This document shows, piece after piece, positions 1 to 10,988 of a stretch of 64,000 nt of DNA. A program made the position numbers and the translations under genes. The stretch spans positions 70,869,717-70,933,716 of the forward strand of contig JASEVX010000008.1 of the NCBI GenBank assembly GCA_031761405.1. Reading direction: 5' to 3'. A model generated the notes under the pieces. It had not been told where the DNA came from and searched no databases. It saw nothing but the letters and a program-made list of their open reading frames with translations. The stretch comes from Serripes groenlandicus. Its lineage: Eukaryota > Mollusca > Bivalvia > Cardiida > Cardiidae. The first letter of the stretch is position 1. Each line of letters starts with the position of its first letter.

Positions 1-26
1 CTCAAGCTAAAAATGCAGCCTCCATT

Positions 27-130
27 ATGTTAACAAGATGTCCCTTCAAGTTGGCCTAGTGATCTAGTTTCTGACCCAATATGACCCATATTCGAACTTG
101 ACTTAGATATCATTCAGACAAGCATTCTAA
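27..130 (+). repeat. Dispersed mollusc-type repeat, left arm of an inverted pair
   Basis: This stretch contains the phrase CCCATATTCGAACTTGACTT. It reappears in inverted orientation at about 838-925, with roughly nine of ten bases matching by eye. The two arms enclose about 700 bp. I recognise the sequence type as a dispersed repeat seen in bivalve genomes. No coding is supported. Whether the arms belong to one element or are two independent insertions cannot be decided here. Confidence 0.6.
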
Positions 131-837
131 CAAAAATGCCGTTTATACCACCACAGCACTTGCTGGCACATGCACAGCACGATTGAGGGAGAGGTATGTG
201 TTTGCATGCTACCTCTACAACTTATAGCTATTAATGCATTGGTGGCTATAAAGAGAAGAGGTCTCATTCCCTTTACTGCCAATCTCCCTCCCTTGTGGGT
301 ACTGCCCTCTGCTTCTCCTTCAGTCCTCCCTTCTGTTATAGGGAATCTTGTAGTACTGTTACTCTTGACACTTTTCTGAAAAACTGTGTGTTAAATTGCT
401 ACCCTCTGTGAAAAGCGCGACTGGAATCTGATTAATGATGCGATGACCCGGCTTTTACAACCTGCTAGACACATTGGATGGTTGGCCAGACGCCGCCTTT
501 CCCCGGTCAATGTCTGCCCGAGGTCCGGCGAATTTGGCCCGGCGCTCGCCAGATATATATGATGCCCGACCGGGTCGGGGTGTCGTGAGGTGGGGGGGGG
601 AGTCGGGCACGGACCCTATGGGCTCCCGCTAAATCCGCCACTACATTTGCCATTGATTAATCAAAATTTAGAAACACTCTATAAATGAAAAGTTAAAAAT
701 GAAATTATTTTGTAATGTTGAAAACATTGTAGTAAGAGGTCAAATTACTCTTTCAAAACGCCAACCTCTCCCTCAAACGGGCAACCCGATTGTGCTGTAC
801 AGGTGCCCGCAATCAGGTATCAATGGCATTATCTTAA
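131..837. other. Gene-free stretch with a GC-rich island
   Basis: No gene is supported. The segment from about 480 to 640 is clearly more GC-rich than its surroundings, with CCGG-rich words, a run of G near 591-600 and a CCCGACCGGGTCGGG palindrome near 564-578. Short open frames here look random. Confidence 0.5.
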
Positions 838-925
838 GAATGTTTGTAAGTCAAGTTCGAATATGGGTCATATTGGATCAGAAACTAGGTCACTTGGCCA
901 CATTGAAGGGAAATCGTGTTAACAA
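838..925 (-). repeat. Dispersed mollusc-type repeat, right arm of an inverted pair
   Basis: Read on the minus strand this matches 27-130, including the TTGTTAACA start and the CCCATATTCGAACTTGACTTA phrase in split form. It lies inside a 246-codon open frame (699-1439), one reason that frame is not called a gene. Confidence 0.6.
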
Positions 926-1661
926 GAAAAATTGGGGGTCATGCATTATGCAAGAAAGAATTCACCGGATGAAAAGGGTTACTTACCGTCATTTTGGACC
1001 ACATCCAGTCCGGACAAAACCTGCTAAAGCATTCTCTACTTTCACATTCAAACAATGTCAACATACTAAAAGTGATCAAATCAATAATTTTTCAGTGCAT
1101 AATATACACATTTACAATGATCTTAAACTCAAGGTCATATATTCAATGCATTCTGGGGATGGTATACACTCCTTCCTACGCAAACAAAGGCAAATAAAGT
1201 TTTTTTTTAGGGACTATTTAGGTGCAGATCAGCATGTCTGGGGATGTATTTGGCGTAATTTAATCTTTAATCAAATTCATTATTATAAACAGACCAGTCT
1301 AATTTCTAAATCTGGATCAACACTTTTTGCACACTGTCAGGATATTTTTTTAAATATTAAGAGGAACAATGCAGAATCAAATGAGACAGCTCATTATGAG
1401 CTGTCTAAACTGAATCTGAATTGTTTTGAAATACCTTAAAATTGTCTTTGGCACAGAAAGAGTAAATGTAAAGAACTTTATGATATAGTTCTCACTTGTT
1501 TATCTAAAGCAAAAAATATGGAAAATCTCTATAAATGAAAGTAAAATTATTGATAAAAGTTGAAATAATTGCTCAATATGTTTAAACTTTAGTTGTTTGT
1601 TTCAAACTATGGTGTAAAGCTTATTTTGAACTTTCTTTCAATGGGGCATTTTATTTGTTTT
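926..1661. other. AT-rich intergenic stretch
   Basis: Nothing recognisable is coded. A GAGACAGCTCATTATGAGCTGTC palindrome (split here as GACAGCTCAT and ATGAGCTGTC) sits near 1383-1404. The sequence otherwise resembles decayed MITE material seen repeatedly in the window. Confidence 0.4.
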
Positions 1662-1674
1662 TTGTTCACCTGAG

Positions 1675-1964
1675 GCCAAGCCCCGGTAGCTCAGTCGGTA
1701 GCGACGCGGGTTGTCAATCCAGGGGTTGTGAGTTTGAATCCCGGCTCGGCCAATTTTCTTTCCGACGATTGACAAAAGTCAATGCGTCATTCGTCTTCCA
1801 CCAATGGGCTAAGTCTATGTGGAAAAGCAGCCAGTTGCTTGGGAAGATTGTTGTGTGGAGTAGTGGTGTGAGAAAACCAGGAAATGCATGAGTAGGTGAA
1901 CTGGCCGCCGTGATATAACTGAGAAATTGTTAAAAACGGTGTTAAACCCCAATCAATCAATCAA
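1675..1964 (+). mobile_element. tRNA-derived SINE with intact target-site duplication
   Basis: The head from about 1679 resembles a tRNA gene: an A-box-like TAGCTCAGTCGGTAGCG and a B-box-like GAGTTTGAATCCCGG. The body includes GTCATTCGTCTTCCACCAATG and AGCAGCCAGTTGCTTGGGAAG, and the tail is AATCAATCAATCAA. The element is bracketed by a perfect 13-bp duplication, TTGTTCACCTGAG, at 1662-1674 and 1965-1977. This is the best-preserved member of the main SINE family here. Such elements are transcribed by RNA polymerase III and mobilised by a partner LINE; the partner is not identified. Confidence 0.9.
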
Positions 1965-1977
1965 TTGTTCACCTGAG

Positions 1978-3060
1978 TACAAAATGCTCAAGGTCCGCTA
2001 TTTTGATCACCCCCATGTCCAGCGGCTTGTCGCTTTGCATCATGTTATGTAATGAGTGACATTCCCTATTATCTGTAATTTCTAAACCTTTCCCACAGAC
2101 ATCATTGAAAACAGCCAGGCTAAAATATGGAAAATTTCCTTGGATAAAAACTAAACTATGGAATAGAGTTCATAAATTGTTTGCAAAAGGATAAAATATT
2201 CACCATGAGCGTTATCTCCCTTTGCCACAGTGATCTTAAAAGTCATCTATACATTTGTAAGTAGGAAAATGTTAAACAATGTTTCCTCCTAAACCTCTTG
2301 GTCCATTGCAATCAACCTTCATTAGAATGTTCATTAATGGTTGTCCTCTTTACAATGGAAATACACAATTAAAGAAAATAGTGGCCTGATTTGAAAATAT
2401 TTGGCCCAATTAATTCTTTCTTTTGTGATCCTCTTCAAATAATAATTAAATAATTTCAATCGTGGAAAAACATTTCTTTTTTCCCTTGTAATTGCATTTG
2501 CAAAATAGTGTTGTAAGATAACAATTCAATATTTATATATAGAAAAACATCATTTATTAGGCATTTTAAACTACAATAAAACTCACAGGCTCTGATTTAT
2601 TAGGAATTCCCCTTTTTTGGTAAAGAAAATGAGGCATTTTCCATTTGTGACTTTCTTTGAAGACAATCTTGAGTGTAAATTAAATGTGTTTAGCTACATT
2701 TTGAGACCTTATAGTTTTAACTGGTAAAACACCTGGTCTAGCCAGGAGTTCTGAGTTCAAATCTCAGTGGGGACAAAATGACACTGTAGCTCTATACATA
2801 CAATTTAATCAATTAACTGAAATTTATATTTGGTTTTAGCAAATGTGAGCTTTTGTGATAATTCCAATACATCATGCAATATCCACCAGTAACCATTTAT
2901 TTTAACAACAGCTGCTTTAAAATAACTTGACCAATTTTAACTGAACTGCACAGAAGTACTTTTTTGATGTCCTCTTTCAAAATGTTCAAAGGAATACATT
3001 CTGTGTTGAATTCTGCTGCATCAGAAAAGAAGTAAAGTAACACAATGTTAAGGCATACAC
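1978..3060. other. AT-rich stretch with MITE debris and a tRNA-like segment
   Basis: Around 2085-2260 is a degraded copy of the AACCCTTTCCCAC-type MITE family (AAACCTTTCCCACAG, then TTGCCACAGTG on the far arm). Around 2706-2775 is a tRNA-like stretch with a T-arm-like TGAGTTCAAATCTCA, but its acceptor ends do not pair, so it is a SINE head or tRNA pseudogene. No protein gene is seen. Confidence 0.4.
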
Positions 3061-4310
3061 AGTGACCCTACAGTGTTTTTAACAGACGTCCGTTCAAATC
3101 AAGTGAGATATGACGTGAACCCATACTGTCTGAAGACAAATGGAGGATAAATATGGCAAATGTCCCAACAATGTGTTTGCCCTATATGGTCTATATCTTT
3201 GCTACTGCAAAAAACTTTTTGGAGAGTGTTCGTTAAGATGAAGGTAATGAAGAACTATACTTCGATGGCTTTGTTAAACACATTCGTTCAAATCAAGTGA
3301 GATAAAACATGTCCCTATACTGTCTGAGGACAAAAGGATGTTTAACTTTTGAGATACTTGATGTCCCCATTAAGTCTGGGGACACACGAGATAAATATGG
3401 CAAATGTCCCCACAACATCTTTGCCCTATATAATCAATATCTTTGCTACTGCAAATAACTTTTTGGAGAAAGTTCATTAAGTTGAAGGTAATGAAGCATT
3501 ATACTTCGACTTTACTTCGAATGTGCTCATACTGTTTGAGGACAAAATAAGGATTACTAATTTGAGATAACAGATGTCCCCATTAAGTCTGGGGACGAAT
3601 GAGACGAATACTGCAACTATCCCCGCAACAGTCTGCGCTATATTATCAATTTCTTTGCTACTGCAAATAACTTTTTGGATTTCGTAAAGATGAAAGTAAT
3701 GAAGAATATATGCCGAGAGCTTTGTGTTCACACATTCGTTCAAATTAAGTGAGATAGGAAATGTCCCCATACTCAGTGAGGACAAATAGAGATTACAAAT
3801 TTGAGATAATACATGTCCCCATAACGTCTGGGGACAACTGAGATAAATATGGTAAATGTCCCCACAACATTGTTGCCCTATATAATCTATATCTTTGCAA
3901 CTGCAAATAACGTTTTGGAGAGATTTCGTTAATAGAGAGGTAACGAAGCACTATACTTCGACGACTTTTTGTTCACACATTCGTTCAAATCAAGTGAGAT
4001 AGGAAATGTCCCTATTCTGTCTGAGGACAAATATAGATTAAAAATGTGAGATAATACATGTCCCGATAACGTCTGAGGACAACTGAGATACATATGGCAA
4101 ATGTCCCCACAACATTGTTGCCCTATATAATCTATATCTTTGCAACTTCAAATAACTTTTTGGAGATATTTCGTTATGATGATGGTAATAAAGAACTATA
4201 CGTACAGAGCGCTAGTTCACACTAGAAATTAAGATGAAGGTAATAAAGAACTATACGTCGAGAGCTTTTTGTTCACACTAGTATTTCATGGTGTCCCCAC
4301 AACGTTGGTC
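3061..4310. repeat. Degenerate tandem satellite, about 240-bp period, TGTCCCC-rich
   Basis: Five to six diverged units are recognisable by landmarks. CGTTCAAATCAAGTGAGAT occurs near 3090, 3286, 3739 and 3981. GATGAAGGTAATGAAG-type words occur near 3237, 3480, 3690, 3935, 4178 and 4232. TGTCCCC and GGGGACA recur inside each unit. Spacings cluster near 240 bp, with shorter deleted units. Short open frames inside (for example 3477-3785) are by-products of the repeat. Confidence 0.75.
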
Positions 4311-4499
4311 CTAAACTTCAGGACACAATATGGTTACTTATCCCTCTTATGGACATCTTCGTCCCTGTGTTTACTAAACATTTAATATAAAAAAGGCAAA
4401 GCCTCGCCACAACAAGGCGGTTTGTGCGATTTTAAACGCCTTTCAAAGAGTCTTTGGTATTCTTTTTCGGTAATAGTGTCCATATCCCCTTGTCTGGAG

Positions 4500-4752
4500 C
4501 CGAGCCCCGGTATCTCAGTCGGTAGTGACGCCGGCTGTCAATCCAGGGGTTGTGATTTCGAACCCCAGCTCTTTTAACATTCTTTAAACGTCATTCGTCT
4601 TTCAACAATGGGCAAACTCTATGTGGAAAAGCAGCCAGTTGCTTTGAAAGACTGTTGTGTTGAGTACTGCTGTGAGAAAGCCAAGTACACATGTGTATCT
4701 GAACTGACCGCCAAAGAATTGATGAAAACGGCATTAAACCCCTATCCATAAA
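4500..4752 (+). mobile_element. tRNA-derived SINE, diverged copy
   Basis: This is the same family as 1675-1964: CGAGCCCCGGTATCTCAGTCGG head, GTCATTCGTCTTTCAACAATG and GCAGCCAGTTGCTTTG in the body, and an ATTAAACCCC end. It is flanked by CCCTTGTCTGGAG (4487-4499) and CCCTTGTCTAGAG (4753-4765), a 13-bp target duplication with one mismatch. The degraded B box suggests an older insertion. Confidence 0.85.
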
Positions 4753-4765
4753 CCCTTGTCTAGAG

Positions 4766-5880
4766 GTAAGTACCTGCCACGACCATAACATTATTTGGTC
4801 AGGCTAACACAAAAAATGGCGGCGCCTTTCTGACATGGTTTAGCAAGTATAACGCCAAAGCAACAACCTTTATCTTAGAGTAAACCTTACAAAGGCCAGG
4901 TTTAGTTGGTCCTCTGTTGGGTTTACGAAAGTCAATCATGTTATTATTAATTTACTAGCGAACGCCGGGTACCAGACTAAGTCAAGACGCACTAATTTAC
5001 TATACGTACGCTGGGTATAAGACTACGCTACATTGATGGTTCATGCCAGTCGTTCTAATTTACAATATACTAAGCCGGGTACCACAATAGCTCGCTTCAT
5101 AACGTCTAGGCAAGGTATTGTATCTAGATATTAGACTGTTGAACTGATTTAAACAAAGACAATTTCAATATCTGCGATCTTTAAAAGATAAGGGAATTAA
5201 TCATCTCCTCAAAATCTTCACTTGTCGCACGATTGAGCCACTGTAGAGTCTTAGTCGTCCTCCTATATTCTCTATATATAAACATTGATGCATCGTCTGA
5301 CAAAAAGGTTTATTCCAATACATTTAACTGAAAACTTGTTGAAAGCGGTGTAAATCACAAGCAAATTTACCTTGTTGAGTATCATTTGCAAGGTACATTT
5401 CATAGCATATAGTCCTGATTACATAGTCATGCACCACGATATTTATACGCGTCACCTCAAAGTCAAAACAAAATATTTCGATATAAATCGGTCAATTTAC
5501 AGGACCACTGAAATGAATCGATACATTTCTACGAGGTATTGACCTGTTGAATTGAAAGCTGATGTTAACTAAATACATTCATGTTATATAATTATATTTA
5601 ATGTTAACTGTATTCTTCTTCTATACTTAAGTATTCGTTCCCAGATTGGCTTAGATCAAAAGTTGTTGCAAATTTGATCACGTATAAAATTGAAAGCATG
5701 TGACTTCTTTGTCGCCTCATAACTCGATGGGCTATCTATGTATCTGCCTTTAATGTCAAACCCCTAGTAGGGATCCAGACATTTGCGCGTCAAGCTACAA
5801 GAATGTTAGTAAGAGGTGCAAAAAAAGAGATAAAGAAAGCTAATAGAAACAAAAGTTAAAATGAGAAAGTGCAGGTTATG
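4766..5880. other. Intergenic, nothing recognised
   Basis: No gene, tandem repeat or element with clear ends was seen. The segment 4960-5100 contains imperfect repeats of CTAATTTAC...GCCGGGTA...AGACTA. Confidence 0.4.
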
Positions 5881-6058
5881 TTAAAAGGAAAAGAAATCTG
5901 ATATTTCCCTATGTTCTATCTGGAAGACTGCCTGATTGAACTGCTCCAAAGTAGGATAGTCAACAATGTTGGGAGGTAGGTTGTTCCAGCAAAAGACAGT
6001 TCTTGGAAAGAAAGAGAATTTGTAGTAATTATGTGGTGGCAGTTATTAAACATTTACA
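5881..6058 (-). pseudogene. LINE reverse-transcriptase ORF, C-terminal relic
   Basis: On the minus strand, 6028 to 5881 encodes a peptide running KFSFFPRTVFCWNNLPPNIV, then DYPTLEQFNQAVFQ, ending at a TAA at 5881-5883. A tail of the form SFFPRT..WN.LP..IV..PTLE.F is typical of the extreme C terminus of non-LTR retrotransposon polyproteins. Just upstream the frame is closed by stop codons, so only this scrap survives. No reverse-transcriptase catalytic part is present. Clade assignment is not possible from so short a piece. Confidence 0.75.
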
Positions 6059-6401
6059 CGCTTATGCAACCGGCAACTCTGGAAAACGTTGTGACAATTA
6101 AGAGGGGAAGTTATTCATAATGAGTAATTTTGTTAATTGTTTCACTCCCTTTCCAATGATATTACTTACATTTATAGAAAGGTTCCATAAATGTACTGAT
6201 GTGTTTTAAAGCCATCTACTGCAGATTCGTTGTAAGTGCCAATGCTTCAATATAATTTGACGGTCAATTTAAAAGAAAGCATACCTCGCGATAACTCGAA
6301 GTCGAATTGTATGTGGGAAATGGTTAAGACCATAGATGTGTGTTATCCAGTAAATGACACTTTTGAAATATCATCCAGTATTGTTTGATATATAGGAATG
6401 A
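6059..6401. other. AT-rich stretch with MITE debris
   Basis: The words GGAAAACGTTGTGACAATTAAG, TTATTCATAATGAGTAATTT and CCATCTACTGCAGATTCG mark a decayed copy of the CCCTTTCCCAC MITE family. No gene is seen. Confidence 0.35.
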
Positions 6402-6560
6402 GCCGCCCGGGTAGCTCAGTGTATCTAGGGTTGTGAGTTCGAACGCAAGCTCGGCCAACATTCTTTCCGACGTTTGACAAAATGCACTGTGACAAAAGCG
6501 TCATTCGTCTTCCACCAATGGGCTTACAGTCTATGTGGAAAAGAAGAGGTTGCGACGTTC
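6402..6560 (+). mobile_element. tRNA-derived SINE, partial and internally deleted
   Basis: The head GCCGCCCGGGTAGCTCAGTG joins abruptly to TAGGGTTGTGAGTTCGAACG, so the anticodon-arm equivalent is deleted. The body words GTCATTCGTCTTCCACCAATG and GTCTATGTGGAAAAG identify the main SINE family. The 3' part and ATCA tail are missing. Confidence 0.75.
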
Positions 6561-6997
6561 TCCAGAGTGTTAATCAATTGGCTTTAACAAAACGGAAAAC
6601 GGGCTTTGTTTTCTGTTTCACGAAAATGAAATGATATGGGCTGAAGCTGACGAATTGTGTTGAGATAAAGGGGCGTTCTCGGTTGATGTTAGTAGTAAAT
6701 TGAATCAAAGTACTGAGAGTACTAGTAACGAATTATTTGGAACATGTATTGTAAAATCTTATTTATGAATGCAATTGATCATGCTATTGCACAATTTAGT
6801 CTATTTTATTATTATTAATATTTTTGTCCAGAGATTTTTTTTATCAGTTGACAGTTTTAGTAAATGTAGCATTTCAACGGCGATGCGAGCGTTTAACATG
6901 CACACTAACTCTTTCACTGAGCTCTGCGTAAAGTCTGTCAAAACACCCATGGCATATTTGTGAGATTTACATTGTTAGTTCGATTTGTTTTCGTCAC

Positions 6998-7206
6998 CAG
7001 GGGCGGATCCAGGATTTCGGCTTATATTATGACTATGTTTCATGTGAGTGAATTAATTATTATAAATCTATAATGTTTAACAAATCGCATAAAATAAGAA
7101 TTAAAAAAAAAAAAAAAAGAACAGTTCCTATTGGGACTCGAACTCGCGTCCATAAGTAGTCCATGATTAGTAGTTCTACACGCTCTCCATTACACCACGG
7201 TACTTT
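6998..7206 (-). mobile_element. SINE-like element with tRNA-like head and poly(A) stretch
   Basis: On the minus strand the segment begins with a tRNA-like GTACCGTGGTGTAATGG and a B-box-like GCGAGTTCGAGTCCC (7206 to about 7130). A poly-T/poly-A run follows at 7104-7118. GGGCGGATCCAGGATTT near 7001-7017 is a word common in dispersed animal repeats. The tRNA-like part does not fold as a full cloverleaf, so a functional tRNA is unlikely. This is a different family from the ATCA-tailed SINE. Confidence 0.45.
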
Positions 7207-7747
7207 GATACAACGTTTGAGCGTTACTTTCGTATATATATTAAGCTAACTGAATGCGCGCGTATGTAAACCATGATCTATAATTAGAAAGCCCCTTTGA
7301 TTATCGTTATCATGTTGGAAAAAGGAGAAACAACGGCGATGCGAGCGTTTAAAATGCACACTGACTATTTCACTGAGCTCTGCGTAGTGGCATATTTGTG
7401 AGATTAACATTGTTCTATACAGCGTGGGGTCGACTTCTAGTGAATGGGCATACGACTAAAATTCATACTCGTGCCTTATACGTACCTGCCGACAAATGAA
7501 ATATATGCGCGTACTGTTAATTTGATATTTTCTAGAAAATTGATTATCTATGATGATTCGATAGTATAATTATGACTTCACTGTATTGAAATAACACGTA
7601 GAAGTCATTTTAATATCGTAAAAATACTAGGACTATTTAGGTGCAGCGAATGTGTATTCTAAGCGGAAGTGTAGTTTAACCGTGACTTCCGCAAACAAAC
7701 ACGAATGCGTTAACTGTATTATTTTTTGAGAAAAAATAATTCGTTAA
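7207..7747. other. Intergenic, with a short duplicated segment
   Basis: The words CGGCGATGCGAGCGTTTAA and TTCACTGAGCTCTGCGTA near 7335-7386 repeat the sequence near 6880-6930, so a short stretch has been duplicated on either side of the SINE-like element. No gene is seen. Confidence 0.45.
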
Positions 7748-8026
7748 AAATGGTGATCTTCTAAGCTGTGCATCTAAGAACTGCAAATCATGTAGATACA
7801 TTTGGATTGATGGGCGTCGAAAAGATGTGAATTCACCATGGGAATACAGTTACATGCATACTAGAGGACCCTGTAGCTATAAACATTGGTATTCTGGTGA
7901 ACCTGACAACTCTGGCTTGCAATTTCATGTTTTTTACATTTGTCAAATGGAAACTTATATGATACATCTGATAGACCTTTGTCTTTTGTCTGCGAATACA
8001 TTAGATAGTAAAGACAAGCCATTGTG
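7748..8026 (+). pseudogene. C-type lectin domain fragment with a frameshift
   Basis: One frame from about 7751 reads NGDLLSCASKNC, then YIWIDGRRKDVNSPWEY, then GPCSYKHWYSGEPDNSG. A second frame near 7948-8004 reads GNLYDTSDRPLSFVCEYIR. Together these match the second half of a C-type lectin fold: the WIDG strand, the W..GEPDN sugar/calcium loop and the FVCEY end with its terminal cysteine. The two pieces are out of frame with each other, the usual WND core is replaced by LYDTSD, and the first half of the domain is absent. I read it as a decayed exon. C-type lectins are typical expanded immune and mucus proteins in bivalves. A short intron between the halves is an alternative. Confidence 0.65.
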
Positions 8027-9008
8027 AACTTAGTTTCTGTTCAAAAATGAATTGCAATTTCTCTTGAAATGTTATATTCATAAAGAATTTAGAATAATGG
8101 AAGCTAAAACACATTGGAATATTTCCATTAACACCGATATGCTATATAAAACAAAATTATATATCAGTGAGTTATTTTTTTCGGAAGACATGAAATGAGC
8201 GCGTCCTTGAAAAAATGTACAAGATGTTTTTTAAAAACAGTGCAGATCGAGATATTTTGACATATTACCTACAAAAGCATGTTAGAATGTCAACTTGCAT
8301 AGATTCTTATTCTGTACAGGCTGATCTAAACCTACACAGTTTATAAATGCCAATGTGCTCCTTCACCACGAACGTACTCAAATGGCATTGGAATTTGGAT
8401 TATATTTCGCAACTAATTATACTTGTTCTTAACCTCCCGAAAGTGCTCTTCGTTGATTTCCGTATAAGGTCGTTGGTGATCGGTATTGTTCGCGGGCTTG
8501 TCTACTGTAAACAAATACCGACCTCGCCGAGTATCAGGGGTGTATGTTATTGATACTAACCCTTTCCAAAAGAAGACCAACGTGTATCAGACGACACATA
8601 AAACAGCTCGGCAAAAATAAGGAAAAAATATATATAAATTAACGAAAAGAGTTGAAAAGAATGTGGCAATAGGATAAATTGCTTATTATGAACAATTTCT
8701 CATTTTTGCCTCAATATTTTTAAAGGCCGTCCTCTGTTATTGCTTCCAAATGCGTGTGCACATGAACACGTTTTAATGACATGAGACATTATTTCATATC
8801 CGTAAAAAAAACTCTGTTCCTGAGAAAATGCAAAATTTTGTTTGTGCGCTATATGTAGATCCAGATCATCCTCATCTTCGCAAGCCATGGGTGATTTGTC
8901 CATTTCCTTAACATAATACTTATGGGAATGGTAATGTACGAAGCAGCCTTGACCACCCAAGTAAGATCACACCGTACATCTGCTCCGTCTAATCAGTATC
9001 TACACGAG
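8027..9008. other. Intergenic; one unassigned minus-strand open frame
   Basis: The only notable frame is on the minus strand, 8960-8700 (86 codons). It is rich in acidic and aromatic residues near its middle and has a GRPLKILRQK end. I do not recognise it and nothing shows it is expressed. The rest is AT-rich with no element ends seen. Confidence 0.35.
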
Positions 9009-9226
9009 TTAACCCTTTCCCACAGATATACGCTTTTAGTCGCCTCTGCAGCAGACGACGTTTGAAAACATTGTGGCAAAGATGAATTGCTCATAATGAG
9101 TAATTTCACCATTTTCAACAATTTTTTCAACTCTATTTTTAAATAATTAAAGTTTTACTAATGGAGATCTTTCATATTGTTTTCAAGTCGTCTGCTACAG
9201 ATTTGTTGTGTGTGGGAAAAGGTTTA
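9009..9226. mobile_element. TTAA-flanked MITE (piggyBac-like ends)
   Basis: It begins TTAACCCTTTCCCAC and ends GTGGGAAAAGGTTTA, so the terminal inverted repeat is CCCTTTCCCAC with TTAA, mutated to TTTA on the right. Inner arms also pair: GCAGACGAC with GTCGTCTGC. TTAA target sites and CCC-starting ends are hallmarks of the piggyBac superfamily. About 220 bp and no coding capacity make it a MITE. Degraded relatives are scattered through the whole window. Confidence 0.75.
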
Positions 9227-9256
9227 CAGGAGTTTCTAACAAGCTTATTTAACTGA

Positions 9257-10146
9257 TATGTTGATCAATGTGTATTTTGATCAAAGTATACTGAGTATAC
9301 AGGGCTGACCTGTAATATGTTGAGTAATATTTGATCGATGTGTATTTTGATCAAAGTATACTGAGTATACAGGGCTGACCTGTAATATGTTGAGTAATAT
9401 TTGATCGATGTGTATTTTGATCAAAGTATACTGAGTATACAGGGCTGACCTGTAATATTTTGAGCAATGTGTATTTTGATCAAAGTATACAAAGTATACA
9501 GGGCTGCATGACCTGTAATATGTTGAGTAATATTTGATCGATGTGTATTTTGATCAAAGTATACTGAGTATACAGGGCTGACCTGTAATATGTTGAGTAA
9601 TATTTGATCGATGTGTATTTTGATCAAAGTATACAGAGTATACAGGGCTGACCTGTAATATGTTGAGTAATATTTGAGCAATGTGTATTTTGATCAAAGT
9701 ATACAGAGTATACAGGGCTGACCTGTAATATGTTGAGTAATATTTGAGCAATGTGTATTTTGATCAAAGTATACAAAGTATACAGGGCTGACCTGTAATA
9801 TGTTGAGTAATATTTGATCAATGTGTATTTTGATCAAAGTATACTGAGTATACAGGGCTGACCTGTAATATGTTGAGTAATATTTGATCGATGTGTATTT
9901 TGATCAAAGTATACTTAGTATACAGGGCTGACCTGTAATCTGTTGAGTAATATTTTGAGCAATGTGTATTGTGATCAAAGTATACAGAGTATACAGGGCT
10001 GACCTGTAATATGTTGAGTAATATTTCAGCAATGTGTATTTTGATCAAAGTATACAGAGTATACAGGGCTGACCTGTAATATGTTGAGTAATATTCGAGC
10101 AATGTGTATTTTGATCAAAGTATACCGAGTATACAGGGCTGACCTG
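9257..10146. repeat. Minisatellite, 70-bp period, about 13 copies
   Basis: The unit includes TGTATTTTGATCAAAGTATA, GAGTATACAGGGCTGACC and TGTAATATGTTGAGTAATA. Starts fall near 9271, 9341, 9411, 9469, 9543, 9613, 9683, 9753, 9823, 9893, 9964, 10034 and 10104, with one shortened unit. Because 70 is not a multiple of three, long open frames on the minus strand cycle through all three frames; they are not a repetitive protein. Confidence 0.95.
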
Positions 10147-10988
10147 GACCTACACTAGTCACAACGATATACGATGTCCCTTTTCGCATGGTGGTGCTCG
10201 TTTGTCAAACCATAGGAATCCACCGTGGTCGAGTGGTTAGCGTCGGGGGATTTGGAACCGTGCATCCCGGGTTCGATCCTCATGCAGTCCCGGCGCTAGG
10301 TCATTCGGTCCACATAATACTTTTTTAATTATCATATTAGCCAAAAGCTCTACGGAAATCCAAACAGGTTCATTCATGACAGTACAATGTCTTCCTATTT
10401 ATTGACTGTACTGAACCAACTGATGCATTCAGAGTATGCACTCTATTAATATAATCTATTAATGTTTGCATCTCCAAAACAGAGGGCAAGCGTGGCCCTG
10501 AATCGATCACCTGAGTGATAGATATGTAGCTTATGTGTAACTACTAATATTAGAGAAAATTTAATCAAGAGCGTGAATGAAACTGCTAGGAGGTAAAAAA
10601 AAAGGGAAAGCCAAAGTTTAATTAATGAATAGAATTGGAAACATTGTGGCAAAAGGAGAAATTAATGATCATGAGCAAGTGGTCCTTTTCTCCACAGTGT
10701 TTTCAGAAGTTGTCTGCTGCATACGCGTCAACAATTTTAACTCAAAATGCCTTTAACCTTTCTATGTCTTTCCTTGGGTGATTTAAAGCGGCATATCAGG
10801 GAAATAGTTTAAAGAATAATATGGGGAATTTCTATTCATCCGACAGAATTGAACTAATTAACCTTATATAGACACACAATTTTGAAACATCTTATACATG
10901 GGACTATTGAACATATTTGTCAAAATGTAGTTTTCTCAGTCTTTATGCATAGTGTTTTCATCTTTGTCTCAAAATTATACATTCAGTC
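10147..10988. other. Intergenic with a tRNA-like SINE head and MITE debris
   Basis: At 10215-10290 is a tRNA-like stretch with A box TGGTCGAGTGGTTAGCG and B box GGGTTCGATCC but no cloverleaf closure; it is probably a SINE head. At 10625-10740 the words AACATTGTGGCAAAAGGAG and TCCACAGTGTTTTCAGAAG mark another degraded CCCTTTCCCAC-family MITE. No protein gene is seen. Confidence 0.45.

Noticed and set aside
699..1439. 246-codon open frame on the plus strand
   Set aside because: It runs across a dispersed repeat (838-925), has no recognisable domain, and its composition looks like chance translation of AT-rich DNA.
9421..10102. Repetitive proteins on the minus strand of the 70-bp minisatellite
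   Set aside because: The unit is 70 bp, so the frame changes every repeat; the frames are open only because the unit has few stops on that strand.
10215..10290. tRNA gene
   Set aside because: A- and B-box-like words are present but the acceptor and anticodon arms do not pair; a SINE head is more likely. The same applies near 2706-2775, 7130-7206 and 33810-33880.
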